DNA of 64,000 bases from Prado023 sp963777855 (GTDB taxonomy: Bacteria; Actinomycetota; Actinomycetes; S36-B12; CAIYMF01): assembly GCA_963777855.1 (NCBI GenBank), contig CAVZRW010000008.1:379708-443707 (forward strand), in the 5' to 3' direction. Of the stretch, positions 27,548-36,551 are shown one piece after another; position 1 is the stretch's first letter, and each line of letters opens with the position of its first letter. The notes below the pieces were generated by a model that worked only from the letters and a program-made list of their open reading frames with translations, searched no databases and was not told the DNA's origin. The position numbers and the translations under genes are program-made.

Positions 27548-30136
27548 ATGGCAGACCAGTTCACCACCCGCACCCAGGAGGCGCTGCAGGCAGCTGTGCG
27601 CTCCGCCGCCGGCCGGGGCAACGCGCACGTCGAGCCCCTGCACGTCCTCGGTGCCCTGCTCGCCCAGCCCGACGGCATCGCCGTGGCCCTCCTGCAGGGC
27701 CTCGGCGTCGACGTGCAGGCCCTGGCCCAGTCCGTGGAACGCGCGATCGCCGCGCTGCCGGCCGCCTCCGGGGCCACGGTCGCCACACCGGACCTTGCCC
27801 AGCCCACCTACAAGGTGCTCAAGGCTGCCGGCGACCTCGCCGCGGCGCGGGGCGACTCGTTCGTCTCCTCCGAGCACGTGCTCATCGCCCTGGCAGGCCC
27901 CGCCGCGCCGACCGGCACCCTGCTCGCGGGCGTGGGTGCCACCCCGGACGCGGTGCTCTCCGCGCTCGACAGCGCCCGAGGCGGTCGCCGGGTCGACTCC
28001 CCTGACCCGGAGGCCAGCTTCAAGGCCCTCGAGAAGTACGGCGTGGACCTCACCGCGCGCGCCCGTGAGGGGCGGATCGACCCCGTGATCGGCCGCGATG
28101 CCGAGATCCGGCGGGTCATCCAGGTGCTGAGCCGGCGCACGAAGAACAACCCCGTGCTCATCGGCGAGCCCGGTGTCGGAAAGACCGCCGTCGTCGAGGG
28201 CCTTGCCCAACGGATCGTGGCCGGCGACGTCCCCGAGTCACTCAAGGGCAAGCGCCTGATCGGCCTCGACCTCGGGGCGATGGTGGCCGGGGCGAAGTAC
28301 CGCGGCGAGTTCGAGGAGCGGCTCAAGGCCGTGCTGGCGGAGATCTCGGCCTCCGAGGGCCAGGTCATCACCTTCATCGACGAGCTGCACACCGTGGTCG
28401 GCGCCGGGGCCACCGGCGAGTCCGCCATGGATGCCGGCAACATGCTCAAGCCCATGCTGGCCCGCGGCGAGCTGCGCATGGTCGGGGCGACCACCCTCGA
28501 CGAGTACCGCGAGCACATCGAGAAGGACCCGGCCCTGGAGCGACGCTTCCAGCAGGTGCTGGTCGGCGAGCCCAGCGTGGAGGACACGATCGGGATCCTG
28601 CGCGGGCTCAAGGAGAAGTACGAGGCCCACCACAAGGTGGCCATCTCCGACGCCGCACTGGTCGCCGCCGCGACCCTGTCCGACCGCTACATCACCTCTC
28701 GGTTCCTGCCCGACAAGGCCATCGACCTCGTCGACGAGGCCGCCAGCCGGCTGCGGATGGAGATCGACTCCTCCCCGGTCGAGATCGACGCGCTCCAGCG
28801 GCAGGTGGACCGACTGCGCATGGAGGAGCTGGCCCTGGCCAAGGAGACCGACGAGGCCAGCGTCGCGCGGCTGGCCAAGCTGCGCGCCGACCTCGCCGAC
28901 AAGGACGAGCAGCTCGGCGCCCTGCGGGCACGCTGGGAGCAGGAGAAGGCCGGCCTGGACCGGGTCGGTGACCTCAAGATCCGCATCGACGAGCTGCGGA
29001 TGGCCGCCGACCGGGCCCAGCGCGAGGGCGACTTCGAGGCCGCGGCGCGCATCCTCTACGGCGAGCTGCCCGCGCTCGAGGCGCCAGCTGGAGACCGTGA
29101 CCGCCGAGGCCAACGACCGCTCGGCCATGGTGCGCGAGGAGGTCGGCCCCGACGACGTCGCCGAGGTGGTGGCGGCCTGGACCGGGATCCCGGCCGGGCG
29201 CCTGCTCGAGGGCGAGACGGAGAAGCTGCTGCGCATGGAGCAGGGCCTCGGCGCCCGGGTGATCGGCCAGGCCGAGGCCGTGCGCGCCGTCTCCGATGCC
29301 GTGCGCCGGGCGCGGGCCGGGATCGCCGACCCCGACCGGCCCACCGGGTCGTTCCTGTTCCTGGGCCCCACCGGTGTCGGCAAGACCGAGCTGGCCAAGG
29401 CGCTGGCGGAGTTCCTCTTCGACGACGAGCGCGCGATCACGCGCATCGACATGAGCGAGTACGGCGAGAAGCACTCGGTGGCGCGGCTGGTCGGTGCCCC
29501 GCCCGGGTACGTCGGGCTACGAGGAGGGCGGCCAGCTCACCGAGGCGGTGCGCCGCCGGCCCTACACCGTCGTGCTGCTCGACGAGGTGGAGAAGGCCCA
29601 TCCCGAGGTGTTCAACATCCTGCTGCAGGTCCTCGACGACGGCCGGCTCACCGACGGCCAGGGCCGGACCGTGGACTTCCGCAACGCCATCCTGATCCTC
29701 ACCTCGAACCTGGGCTCCCAGGCGCTGATCGACCCCACGCTGACACCCGAGCAGCGCCGCGACGCGGTCATGGCCGTGGTCCGCAGCGCGTTCAAGCCCG
29801 AGTTCCTCAACCGGCTCGACGACATCGATCATGTTCGACGCGCTGACCCGCGAGGACCTCGCCGCGATCGTCGACATCCAGGTGGCGGCCCTCGGCCGGC
29901 GGCTGGCCGACCGGCGCATCACGCTGGAGGTCGACGCGGCGGCGCGCGAGTGGCTGGCCGACCACGGGTTCGACCCGCTCTACGGGGCCCGGCCCCTGCG
30001 CCGGCTGATCCAGACCTCGATCGGCGACCCGCTGGCCCGGGGGATCCTCGCCGGTACCTTCCGCGACGGCTGCACCGTGCGCGTGGAGGTGCCCGAGCAG
30101 GGCTCTGCCGACGGGCTCGTCCTCACGGCGGGCTGA
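27548..30136 (+). CDS. clpB: Disaggregase ClpB, three frameshifts in this sequence
   Basis: A two-AAA+ disaggregase of about 862 residues that cooperates with DnaK. N-terminal Clp repeats come first, then the first Walker A (GEPGVGKTAVVEGLAQ) and Walker B (VITFIDELHTVVGAGA), a coiled-coil middle domain (about 400-520), and the second Walker A (GPTGVGKTELAKALAEFL). The frame breaks at about 29083 (extra C), 29514 (extra G) and 29829 (extra A); each is a single inserted base and removing them restores the family sequence. ATG 27548 has GGAGGA upstream. Sequence error is more likely than a real pseudogene. Confidence 0.95.
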
Positions 30137-30178
30137 ACTCCGGCCCGGCGGCCTGCGGCTCGCGGCCCCGCGCATGCC

Positions 30179-30212
30179 AGAGGGGGGCACCCGGCAGCGG
30201 GTGCCCCCCTCT
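30179..30212 (+). terminator. Terminator after clpB
   Basis: A perfect 15-bp stem (AGAGGGGGGCACCCG and its complement) with loop GCAG, 43 bases past the clpB stop. It has no T-run but is very stable. Confidence 0.85.
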
Positions 30213-30218
30213 CGGCGG

Positions 30219-30303
30219 CGGAGGATACGGGATTTGAACCCGTGAGGGGTCTCCCCCAACACGATTTCCAATCGTGCGCCCTAGGCCACTAGGCGAATCC
30301 TCC
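30219..30303 (-). tRNA. tRNA-Ser (anticodon GGA)
   Basis: The minus strand folds into a class II tRNA of 85 nt: acceptor GGAGGAT/ATCCTCC, anticodon stem CACGA/TCGTG with loop TTGGAAA, a long variable arm (TTGGGGGAGACCCCTC region) and T-loop TTCAAAT. The anticodon GGA reads UCC/UCU serine codons. Confidence 0.95.
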
Positions 30304-30499
30304 GCCGCGGATTCTACCGGCCGCGCGGCGGTTCCTCCGAATCGCCGCCAACGGCCAGCTGAGGCTGCGCCGACCGGGCGCCCGAGGCAGCCCGACCGAG
30401 CCCCCGAGGCCGTCGCCCGGGCCATCCGGGACGACCCACCGGGCCACCCGGGGTGCCTCACTCGGGCGCCTGTGGCGCGCCCCGCTGATCCTCGTGCGA

Positions 30500-30674
30500 A
30501 TCCCGCGGCGTGCTCAGGGGGTGAGCGGCATCACATCCGCTTGGTGGCGGAATGACCGATATGCCGGAGTTTCCGGCTCTCCAACCCCGGGAATCCTCAC
30601 TGTGTCGCCGCCTGACACCGACGGGGTCGCCCCCAGCGCCCCGCACGAGCCCGGCGACGAGGAGTGAATCCACC
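30500..30674 (+). promoter_or_regulatory. Structured leader of the M23 peptidase gene, possible ydaO-type (c-di-AMP) riboswitch
   Basis: The 371 bases between tRNA-Ser and the peptidase carry no gene. The second half has several short stems, including ATCCGC-TTGGT-GGCGGAAT and GCCGGA-GTTT-CCGGC, and ends in GAGGAGTGAATCCACC before the ATG. The GGxGTGAATC string and the downstream cell-wall hydrolase recall actinobacterial ydaO leaders. The match is partial and judged by eye. Bases 30304-30499 show nothing recognisable. Confidence 0.3.
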
Positions 30675-31433
30675 ATGACAACCCAGACGAAGAAGCGCAC
30701 GACCCGCGCTGCTGCCGCCGGCCTCGCCGGTGCGCTCAGCGGCGCCCTGGTCCTGGGCCTGACCGCGATCCCCGCACAGGCCGCCCCGCAGGTTCCCGGA
30801 CTGGGCAGCACGGTCACGACGACGCCGATCTCCACCCCGGTGGCGGACCCGTTCGTGCCGATCATCGACATCGACGCCGAGCGCGCCAAGCAGGCTGAGG
30901 CCAAGCGCAAGGCCGAGGAGAAGCGCAAGAAGGCCGAGGCCAAGAAGAAGGCAGAGGCCAAGCGCAAGAAGGCCGAGGCGGATCGCAAGAAGGCCGAGGC
31001 GCAGCGCAAGGCCCAGGCGGCCAAGGCTGCCCGGTCGGCGAGCACCCGCAAGGTCAAGCCCGTCCAGCAGAACTACCGACTGACCGCGCGGTTCGGCCAG
31101 GGCGGTGGCCTCTGGAGCTCCGGGCGCCACACCGGCTTGGACTTCGCCGCTCCCACCGGCACCCCGGTCTACGCGGCCAAGTCCGGCACGGTCGTCAAGA
31201 GCGGCTGGGAGGGCTCGTACGGCCGGCGAATCGAGATCCGTCACAGCGACGGCACGGTGACGACCTACAGCCACCTGTCGAACTCGACCGTGGGCACCGG
31301 GCAGACCGTGGCCGGTGGCCAGCGGATCGGCTCGGTCGGCTCGACCGGCAACTCGACCGGCCCGCACCTGCACTTCGAGGTGAAGACCCCCTCCGGGTCC
31401 TTCATCAACCCCCAGCCCTGGCTGGGCATGTGA
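30675..31433 (+). CDS. Secreted M23 family peptidase (LytM-type)
   Basis: A 252-residue exported peptidoglycan hydrolase or regulator. The signal peptide ends near IPAQAAPQ (residue 36). Residues about 74-125 are a Lys/Ala/Glu-rich coiled coil (many KKAEA repeats) that probably contacts the wall. The M23 domain (about 140-250) has the zinc motifs HTGLDFAAP (HxxxD) and GPHLHFEV (HxH). ATG 30675 has GAGGAG upstream. All metal ligands are present, so it could be an active endopeptidase. It is followed by a strong terminator, so it is monocistronic. Confidence 0.92.
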   Translation: MTTQTKKRTTRAAAAGLAGALSGALVLGLTAIPAQAAPQVPGLGSTVTTTPISTPVADPFVPIIDIDAERAKQAEAKRKAEEKRKKAEAKKKAEAKRKKAEADRKKAEAQRKAQAAKAARSASTRKVKPVQQNYRLTARFGQGGGLWSSGRHTGLDFAAPTGTPVYAAKSGTVVKSGWEGSYGRRIEIRHSDGTVTTYSHLSNSTVGTGQTVAGGQRIGSVGSTGNSTGPHLHFEVKTPSGSFINPQPWLGM

Positions 31434-31465
31434 TCCACGGGCTCGCCGCCCGGCATGACCTGGAA

Positions 31466-31500
31466 CCGAGGGGCGCCACCATCGCGGTGGCGCCCCTCGG
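31466..31500 (+). terminator. Terminator after the M23 peptidase gene
   Basis: Perfect 15-bp stem CCGAGGGGCGCCACC/GGTGGCGCCCCTCGG with loop ATCGC, 33 bases after the stop. Confidence 0.85.
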
Positions 31501-31590
31501 CGCGTGACGGCGGCGGCTGCAGCGGTGGCGTGTGCGCCGGCCCGGCGCGATGATCAGGCCCACATCCCCATCGACCCGGAAGGTCCACAC

Positions 31591-32010
31591 ATGGCAACCA
31601 CGCGACGCGCATCCGCAGTCTGGGACGGCTCCCTCATGGAGGGCGCCGGCCAGGTCAGCCTCGACTCGTCGGGGATCGGCTCGTTCCCCGTGTCGTGGCC
31701 GGCGCGCGCGGAGGAGCCCAACGGTGTGACCAGCCCGGAGGAGCTCATCGCCGCCGCCCATGCCACCTGCTTCTCGATGGCGCTCTCGCACGGCCTGAGC
31801 CAGGCCGGGACGCCGCCCACCCAGCTGCGCACCTCCGCCGAGGTCGACTTCCAGGCGGGCACGGGCATCACGGGCATCCGGCTGTTCGTCAGCGGGGACG
31901 TCCCGGGCCTGGATGCGGCGGGCTTCCTCGCGGCCGCCGAGTCGGCCAAGGCCGGCTGCCCGGTCAGCCGGGCGCTGTCGGCCGTGCCGATCACGCTGAC
32001 GGTCGGCTGA
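31591..32010 (+). CDS. OsmC/Ohr-family peroxidase-like protein
   Basis: A 139-residue protein of the OsmC fold, which uses two cysteines to reduce hydroperoxides. The first cysteine lies in AAAHATCFSMALSHGL and the second in AESAKAGCPVSRAL, both at the expected positions. The N-terminal part (WDGSLMEGAGQVSLDSSG) fits the YhfA/OsmC branch. ATG 31591 is preceded by GGAAGG. A short GC hairpin at 32039-32066 may end the transcript. Confidence 0.9.
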   Translation: MATTRRASAVWDGSLMEGAGQVSLDSSGIGSFPVSWPARAEEPNGVTSPEELIAAAHATCFSMALSHGLSQAGTPPTQLRTSAEVDFQAGTGITGIRLFVSGDVPGLDAAGFLAAAESAKAGCPVSRALSAVPITLTVG

Positions 32011-32038
32011 GCCGGGCCCAGACGCGGGCATGCCCCGC

Positions 32039-32066
32039 GCGCCCCGACGGCCACCTGGCGGGGCGC
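32039..32066 (+). terminator. Weak hairpin after the OsmC gene
   Basis: GCGCCCCG and CGGGGCGC pair over 8 bp with a 12-base loop, 28 bases past the stop. Confidence 0.4.
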
Positions 32067-32111
32067 CCGTCGAGGCCGTCGCGGTGGTTCGACCCGCCCG
32101 CGGCGGTGGCA

Positions 32112-32117
32112 TAGAAT
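32112..32117 (+). promoter_or_regulatory. -10 element of the SRP RNA gene
   Basis: TAGAAT ends 7 bases before the first base of the SRP RNA stem, the expected distance from -10 to +1. Confidence 0.6.
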
Positions 32118-32124
32118 CGTGCCC

Positions 32125-32211
32125 GACCCCCCGCGTGGCGTCACCCTGTGAACCTCCCCAGGGCCGGAAGGCAGCAAGGATAAACGGGCTCTGACGGGTG
32201 CGCGGGGGGTC
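32125..32211 (+). ncRNA. ffs: Signal recognition particle RNA, small bacterial (4.5S-like) type
   Basis: The sequence closes with GACCCCCCGCG/CGCGGGGGGTC and contains the universally conserved helix 8 tip: CCAGGGCCGGAAGGCAGCAA, with the GGAA tetraloop and the asymmetric loop. It binds Ffh and FtsY in membrane-protein targeting. Length is about 87 nt with no Alu domain. Confidence 0.95.
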
Positions 32212-32293
32212 ACATCATGCCCGGCGTGCCCTGGGCGGATCGCCCACGGCTCGGTGGATTGCGGTGCCGGTGTGCGATCGCCGGCGCCGTAGG

Positions 32294-32315
32294 AGCAGCA
32301 TGGGACCATGCTGCT
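32294..32315. promoter_or_regulatory. 22-bp dyad covering the start codon of the LD-carboxypeptidase gene
   Basis: AGCAGCATGG-GA-CCATGCTGCT is a perfect dyad whose right half includes the ATG at 32308. As DNA it could be an operator; as RNA it would need to melt for initiation. The weak ribosome site AGGAG overlaps its left edge. Confidence 0.4.
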
Positions 32316-33258
32316 GCGCCAGCCCGACCTGCCCGGTGCCCTGCTCGCCCCCGGTGCCCGGATCGCCGTCATCGCCCCGTCCGGCCCGGTGCCGGCCGGT
32401 CGCCTCGACCGGGGCCTGGAGGTCCTCAAGGGGTGGGGGTACGTGCCGGTCGTGGGCCGACACGTGCTGGCCGACTCGGGGCACACCGCGGGGAGCCCCC
32501 GCCAGCGCCTGCAGGACCTGCACTGGGCGATGACCGAGCCGAACTTCGGCGCGATCTGGTTCGCGCGCGGGGGATTCGGGTCGATGCACCTGCTCGAGGA
32601 CCTGATCCGGCTCACGCGGGACCCGGCGGCCGTTCCCGGCCGGCTGCTGCTCGGGTTCTCCGATGCCACTGCCTTCCTGGCCGCGCTCTACCGCGAGCAC
32701 GCGCTGAGCCCGGACCCGGACCACCCCGCACCCCGGGGGCTGCGGGGCATCCACGCCCCCGTCGTGACCGCCCTGGGCGACATGACCGCGCCGGCCGTGC
32801 TGGAGCGCGTGCGTGCCCTGCTGCAGGACGGCACCGGGTTCCGGGCCGAGGTGGGCCACGTCTCCGGTCCCCGCCTGTCGGTGCGCGGGCCGTTCGTCGG
32901 CGGGAACCTGGCGATGCTCGCCGCGCTGGCCGGTACCCCCCATGCGCTGCGCTCGCACGAGGCGATCATGATCCTCGAGGACGTGGGGGAGCCGGTCTAC
33001 CGGCTGGACCGCATGTTGACCCAGCTGCAGCTCAGCGGCGGGCTGATGGGCGTCCAGGCCTTCGCGCTCGGGTCGTTCAGCTCCGAGCCCGGCCAGCGCG
33101 ACCAGCATGCCGAGTCGTTCGTCGAGCAGCGCCTCATGGAGTTCGGGGTGCCCGTGGTCGTCGGCGTGCCCGTCGGCCACGACCCGGACAACGAGCCCTG
33201 GGTGTACGGCCAGGTGGGAGAGCTGCTCGTCGACCCGGCGGATCAGACGATGCCGTAG
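32308..33258 (+). CDS. LD-carboxypeptidase / MccF-like serine peptidase (family S66)
   Basis: A 316-residue cytoplasmic peptidase. The S66 triad is visible: Ser118 in LLGFSDATAF, Glu224 in ILEDVGEPVY and His291 in PVGHDPDN. Members either trim the terminal D-Ala of murein tetrapeptide or cleave microcin C-like toxins. FARGGFGSMHLLEDL is the conserved N-lobe segment. The location near an M23 hydrolase fits peptidoglycan recycling but is weak evidence. The 3' end overlaps the convergent upp gene by 16 bases. Confidence 0.9.
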   Translation: MLLRQPDLPGALLAPGARIAVIAPSGPVPAGRLDRGLEVLKGWGYVPVVGRHVLADSGHTAGSPRQRLQDLHWAMTEPNFGAIWFARGGFGSMHLLEDLIRLTRDPAAVPGRLLLGFSDATAFLAALYREHALSPDPDHPAPRGLRGIHAPVVTALGDMTAPAVLERVRALLQDGTGFRAEVGHVSGPRLSVRGPFVGGNLAMLAALAGTPHALRSHEAIMILEDVGEPVYRLDRMLTQLQLSGGLMGVQAFALGSFSSEPGQRDQHAESFVEQRLMEFGVPVVVGVPVGHDPDNEPWVYGQVGELLVDPADQTMP

Positions 33259-33875
33259 AGGCGGTCCCCGGCGTCGCCGAGCCCGGGCACGATGTAGCCG
33301 TGCTCGTTGAGCCGCTCGTCGATCGCCGCCGTCACCAGCGTTATCGACCGATCGGCCACGGCCGCATCCACCGCGGCGATCCCCTCCGGTGCGGCCAGCA
33401 GGCACACCGCGGTGACGTCGCTCGCCCCGCGGGCCAGGACCAGGTCGATGGCCATGATCAGCGTGCCCCCGGTGGCCAGCATCGGGTCCAGCAGGAACAC
33501 CTGGCGGCCGGTCAGGTCGCCGGGCAGCCGGTCGGCGTATGTGGTGGCGGCCAGGGTCTGCTCATCGCGGATCATCCCGAGGAACCCGATCTCGGCGGTC
33601 GGCAGCAGCCGCGTCATCCCCTCCAGCATGCCGAGGCCCGCGCGCAGGATCGGGACCACGACGGGTCGGGGAGCAGCCAGGCGGTGGCCGCTGGCGGGAG
33701 CCACCGGCGTCGTGATCCGGACCTCCTCGGTCCGGATGTCGCGCGTGGCCTCGTAGGCCAGCAGCGTCACGAGCTCGTCGACCAGCCGCCGGAAGGTGGG
33801 GGAGTCGGTGCGCTCGTCGCGCAGGGTGGTCAGCTTGTGGGCGACGAGGGGGTGGTCGGCGAGGATGGTCCGCAT
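33243..33875 (-). CDS. upp: Uracil phosphoribosyltransferase
   Basis: A 210-residue salvage enzyme making UMP from uracil and PRPP. PVVVPILRAGLGMLEGM, LLDPMLATGGTLIMAID (PRPP-binding loop) and YIVPGLGDAGDRLYG (uracil site) are all present. TAGCCT (33883-33888) lies 7 bases ahead of the ATG, so a leaderless transcript is likely. Confidence 0.98.
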   Translation of the reverse strand: MRTILADHPLVAHKLTTLRDERTDSPTFRRLVDELVTLLAYEATRDIRTEEVRITTPVAPASGHRLAAPRPVVVPILRAGLGMLEGMTRLLPTAEIGFLGMIRDEQTLAATTYADRLPGDLTGRQVFLLDPMLATGGTLIMAIDLVLARGASDVTAVCLLAAPEGIAAVDAAVADRSITLVTAAIDERLNEHGYIVPGLGDAGDRLYGIV

Positions 33876-33990
33876 GCGCCGAAGGCTAGCCGCCCACCCC
33901 GCGCCACCCCGACTCACCGCCCCCCTCCCGCCCGCCCCGCCAGCCCCGCCCCGCCCAGCCCTCGTTCCGCCCCCGGCCCGCCCCAAAGTG

Positions 33991-34058
33991 GGCCCCGATC
34001 GAAGGGACGTGGGGCGGTTGGGCCCCGTTCGCGTGGATTTCGCCTTCGATACGGGGCC
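33991..34058 (-). terminator. Large hairpin after tadA
   Basis: GGCCCCGATCGAAGG and CCTTCGATACGGGGCC pair over 15 bp with one bulged base, 25 bases past the tadA stop. The rest of the gap to upp (33895-33970) is a C-rich, almost purine-free low-complexity run. Confidence 0.55.
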
Positions 34059-34082
34059 GAAATTGGGGGTGGGTGGGCCGGG

Positions 34083-34547
34083 TCAGTCGCGGTGGGCGTC
34101 GAAGAAGGTCCGCAGCGCGGTGCCGCACTCCTCGGCCAGCACCCCGCCCACCACGTCGGGGCGGTGGTTGAGCCGTGGGTCGCGCACCACGTCCCAGAGC
34201 GATCCGACCGCGCCGGCCTTCGGGTCGTAGGCGCCGAACACGATCCGGTCCACGCGGGCCAGCACCGCGGCCCCGGCGCACATGGTGCACGGCTCGAGGG
34301 TGACCACCAGCGTCGCCCCGTCGAGCCGCCAGCCACCGCGCTGGTGAGCGGCTGCGCGCAGGGCCAGCACCTCCGCGTGGGCCGTCGGGTCGGCATCGGC
34401 CTCGCGCCGGTTGTACCCCGCGCCCAGCACGGCGCCGGCGGCATCCACCACGAGCGCCCCGATGGGCACATCCCCGAACGGCAGGGCCAGGGCTGCCTGC
34501 GCCAGGGCCCGGCGCACGAGGGCCTCGTCGTCAGGGGAGTGCTTCAC
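34083..34547 (-). CDS. tadA: tRNA adenosine(34) deaminase TadA
   Basis: A 154-residue zinc deaminase that converts A34 to inosine in tRNA-Arg(ACG). Zinc and proton-shuttle residues are His57 and Glu59 in TAHAEVLAL, and Cys87/Cys90 in EPCTMCAGA. ARVDRIVFGAYDPKAGA is the usual following segment. GTG 34547 has GGGAG at 11 bases. Free cytosine deaminase is a less likely alternative. Confidence 0.93.
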   Translation of the reverse strand: MKHSPDDEALVRRALAQAALALPFGDVPIGALVVDAAGAVLGAGYNRREADADPTAHAEVLALRAAAHQRGGWRLDGATLVVTLEPCTMCAGAAVLARVDRIVFGAYDPKAGAVGSLWDVVRDPRLNHRPDVVGGVLAEECGTALRTFFDAHRD

Positions 34548-34600
34548 GGCGCGCAGTCTCCCATCCCGGGGTCGGTGAGGCCTCGCCCCGCCCGCGCCGT

Positions 34601-34648
34601 GCCGGCGCACCCGCCCGCGCCGTCGCTGGCGCACCCGCCCGCGCCGTC
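34601..34648. repeat. Two tandem copies of a 24-bp GC-rich unit
   Basis: Bases 34601-34624 and 34625-34648 differ at one position. They lie in the 209-base gap between tadA and the tocopherol-cyclase-like gene, which otherwise shows only low-complexity GC sequence. Confidence 0.75.
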
Positions 34649-34756
34649 GCCCACGGCCCCGCGCCCGCGCACGGCCGCGCCCCGGACCGGCCGCGCCCCG
34701 CCCACCTGCGCGGCGTTGCACTTGTGCCCCGGGCTGGTCGCTGGTGGAGTGGGTCC

Positions 34757-35794
34757 ATGCCCAGCCCTCGATCGGTCCTGCACCCCGACGGCTTCCACGG
34801 TGCCGCGGTCCTGCGCCGCCACGGCGCCGGGCGCCCCGCCGCCGGGTCGTACTTCGAGGGCTGGTACGTCAAGCTCGTCGACGCCGAGCGGGCCACCCGG
34901 CTGGCGGTCATCCCCGGGGTGTTCCTCTCCGAGGACGGCTCCCTGGCTGAGGCGTTCGTCCAGGTGCTCGACGGCATCACGGGGCAGACGGCCTACCACC
35001 GGTTCGAGCTCGGCGACTTCGCCGCCGACAACCACCGCTTCGACGTGCGGGTCGGCGCCAACAGGTTCAGCGCCGAGGGCATCGAGGTGGACGTGCCCGG
35101 GCTGCGCGCACGCGTACGGTTCGGCCCCGCGACGGCCTGGCCGGTCACCCCCCGGGCCCCGGGGGCGATGGGCTGGTACGCGTGGGTGCCGACCATGGAG
35201 TGCTACCACGGCGTGGTCAGCCTCGATCACGCCCTGGGCGGCTGGGTCGACACCGGCTCGGGCCGCGTGGACCTGGCCGGGGGTCGCGGCTACCTCGAGA
35301 AGGACTGGGGCACGGCCTTCCCGGAGGGCTATGTCTGGATGCAGTCCAACCACTTCGAGACCCCGGGGGTCAGCCTCGTGGCCTCGACCGCGCTCATCCC
35401 GTGGAAGCGCGCGGCGTTCCGCGGCGACCTCGTGGGGCTGCACCTGCCCTCGGGTCCGGCGGCCGGCCTGCACCGGTTCGCCACCTACACCGGGGCCCGC
35501 ACCGAGGAGCTGGCCGTCTCCGCCGACACGGTGACCTGGGTGCTGGCCGGGCGCAGCGGGTCGCGGCTGGAACTCGGTGCCGCAGTCGCCGGGCGCACCT
35601 CGGGCCTGCTGCATGCACCGGTGCGCACCGCGATGCACCAGCGCGTGGCCGAGACGCTCGATGGAGAGGTCCGCGCCACACTGCGCGACCCCTCGGGTCG
35701 CACCCTGTTCGAGGGCGTGGGGCAGTGCGCCGGCGTGGAGGTCCACGGGGCGATCGACCGCCTGTTGGCCACCCCCGGGCGGGTTTCGCGCTGA
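34757..35794 (+). CDS. Tocopherol cyclase-like protein
   Basis: A 345-residue protein resembling the tocopherol-cyclase family: GSYFEGWYVKLVD near the start, GAMGWYAWVPTMECYHGVV in the middle, GYLEKDWGTAFPEGYVWMQS and TALIPW. In plants and cyanobacteria the fold closes the chromanol ring of vitamin E; actinobacterial homologues have no known tocopherol pathway, so the substrate here is open. No signal peptide is evident. ATG 34757 follows GGTGGAG. It stands alone between tadA and the PTS genes. Confidence 0.75.
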   Translation: MPSPRSVLHPDGFHGAAVLRRHGAGRPAAGSYFEGWYVKLVDAERATRLAVIPGVFLSEDGSLAEAFVQVLDGITGQTAYHRFELGDFAADNHRFDVRVGANRFSAEGIEVDVPGLRARVRFGPATAWPVTPRAPGAMGWYAWVPTMECYHGVVSLDHALGGWVDTGSGRVDLAGGRGYLEKDWGTAFPEGYVWMQSNHFETPGVSLVASTALIPWKRAAFRGDLVGLHLPSGPAAGLHRFATYTGARTEELAVSADTVTWVLAGRSGSRLELGAAVAGRTSGLLHAPVRTAMHQRVAETLDGEVRATLRDPSGRTLFEGVGQCAGVEVHGAIDRLLATPGRVSR

Positions 35795-35979
35795 GCCCGG
35801 TGCACGTCAGGACATGGCAGGAGCCTTCGGGGCAGACTGACCCTACGCCCGGCGTTCGGCGCGGGGCGGGATCGGAACAGGGCGATGCCCTGCCGGTGCC
35901 GCCCGGCAGGCGAGCGACGGTGGCAACGCGGATGGCCTGGCCATGGCCATCGACGACACCATCGGTTGAGGAGTGAAAC

Positions 35980-36434
35980 GTGGCACTGCAGGTACTGTCC
36001 CCCATGCCCGGTCGGGTGGCGAACCTCTCCGAGGTTCCCGATCCGATGTTCGCCGAGGCGATGCTGGGCCCCGGCCTGGCCATCGACCCGCCGCGCAGCC
36101 CTGTGACCGCGGTCGCCCCGGTCTCCGGCGTGATCGCCAGCCTCTTCCCCACGCGATGGGCATCGAGGCCGAGGGCGGCTTCTCGATCCTGGTCCACCTG
36201 GGCCTGGAGACCGTGCAGCTCAACGGGGAGGGGTTCACCCTGCTCAAGGCCAAGGGCGACACGGTCACCGCCGGTGAGCCCGTCATCCAGTGGGACCCCG
36301 CGGCCATCGAGGCCGGTGGCCTGCCGGTCATCACGCCCGTCATCGCGATCCAGGCCGAGGCCGGCCAGATCACGCAGCTCGTCCCCGACGGCACCGTCGT
36401 CGAGGCCGGGACGGCGGTCTTCGAGGTCGCCTGA
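35980..36434 (+). CDS. crr: PTS glucose-type EIIA component, one frameshift
   Basis: A soluble EIIA of about 151 residues that passes phosphate from HPr to a sugar permease. The phosphorylated histidine is in ILVHLGLETVQL; the other active-site stretch PVSGVIASLFP matches the family. The frame breaks around 36149, where a run of C appears one base short: adding a C restores FPHAMGIEAEGG. GTG 35980 has GAGGAG. It lies just upstream of HPr and EI; no EIIB or EIIC is in the window. Confidence 0.93.
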
Positions 36435-36551
36435 GCACGCCGGTGGGTGCACCGCCCACCAGCAGCGCCCCAGCTGGGGCACCGCACGTGAACGGCCCGA
36501 AGATCGGGCACAACCCACCAGAAGTCCTGTGAAGTGAGAGGTGTTGGAACC

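Noticed and set aside
27548..30136. Programmed ribosomal frameshifting in clpB and the pur genes
   Set aside because: No slippery sequence or stimulatory structure at the shift points, and the indels are of both signs and scattered over unrelated genes.
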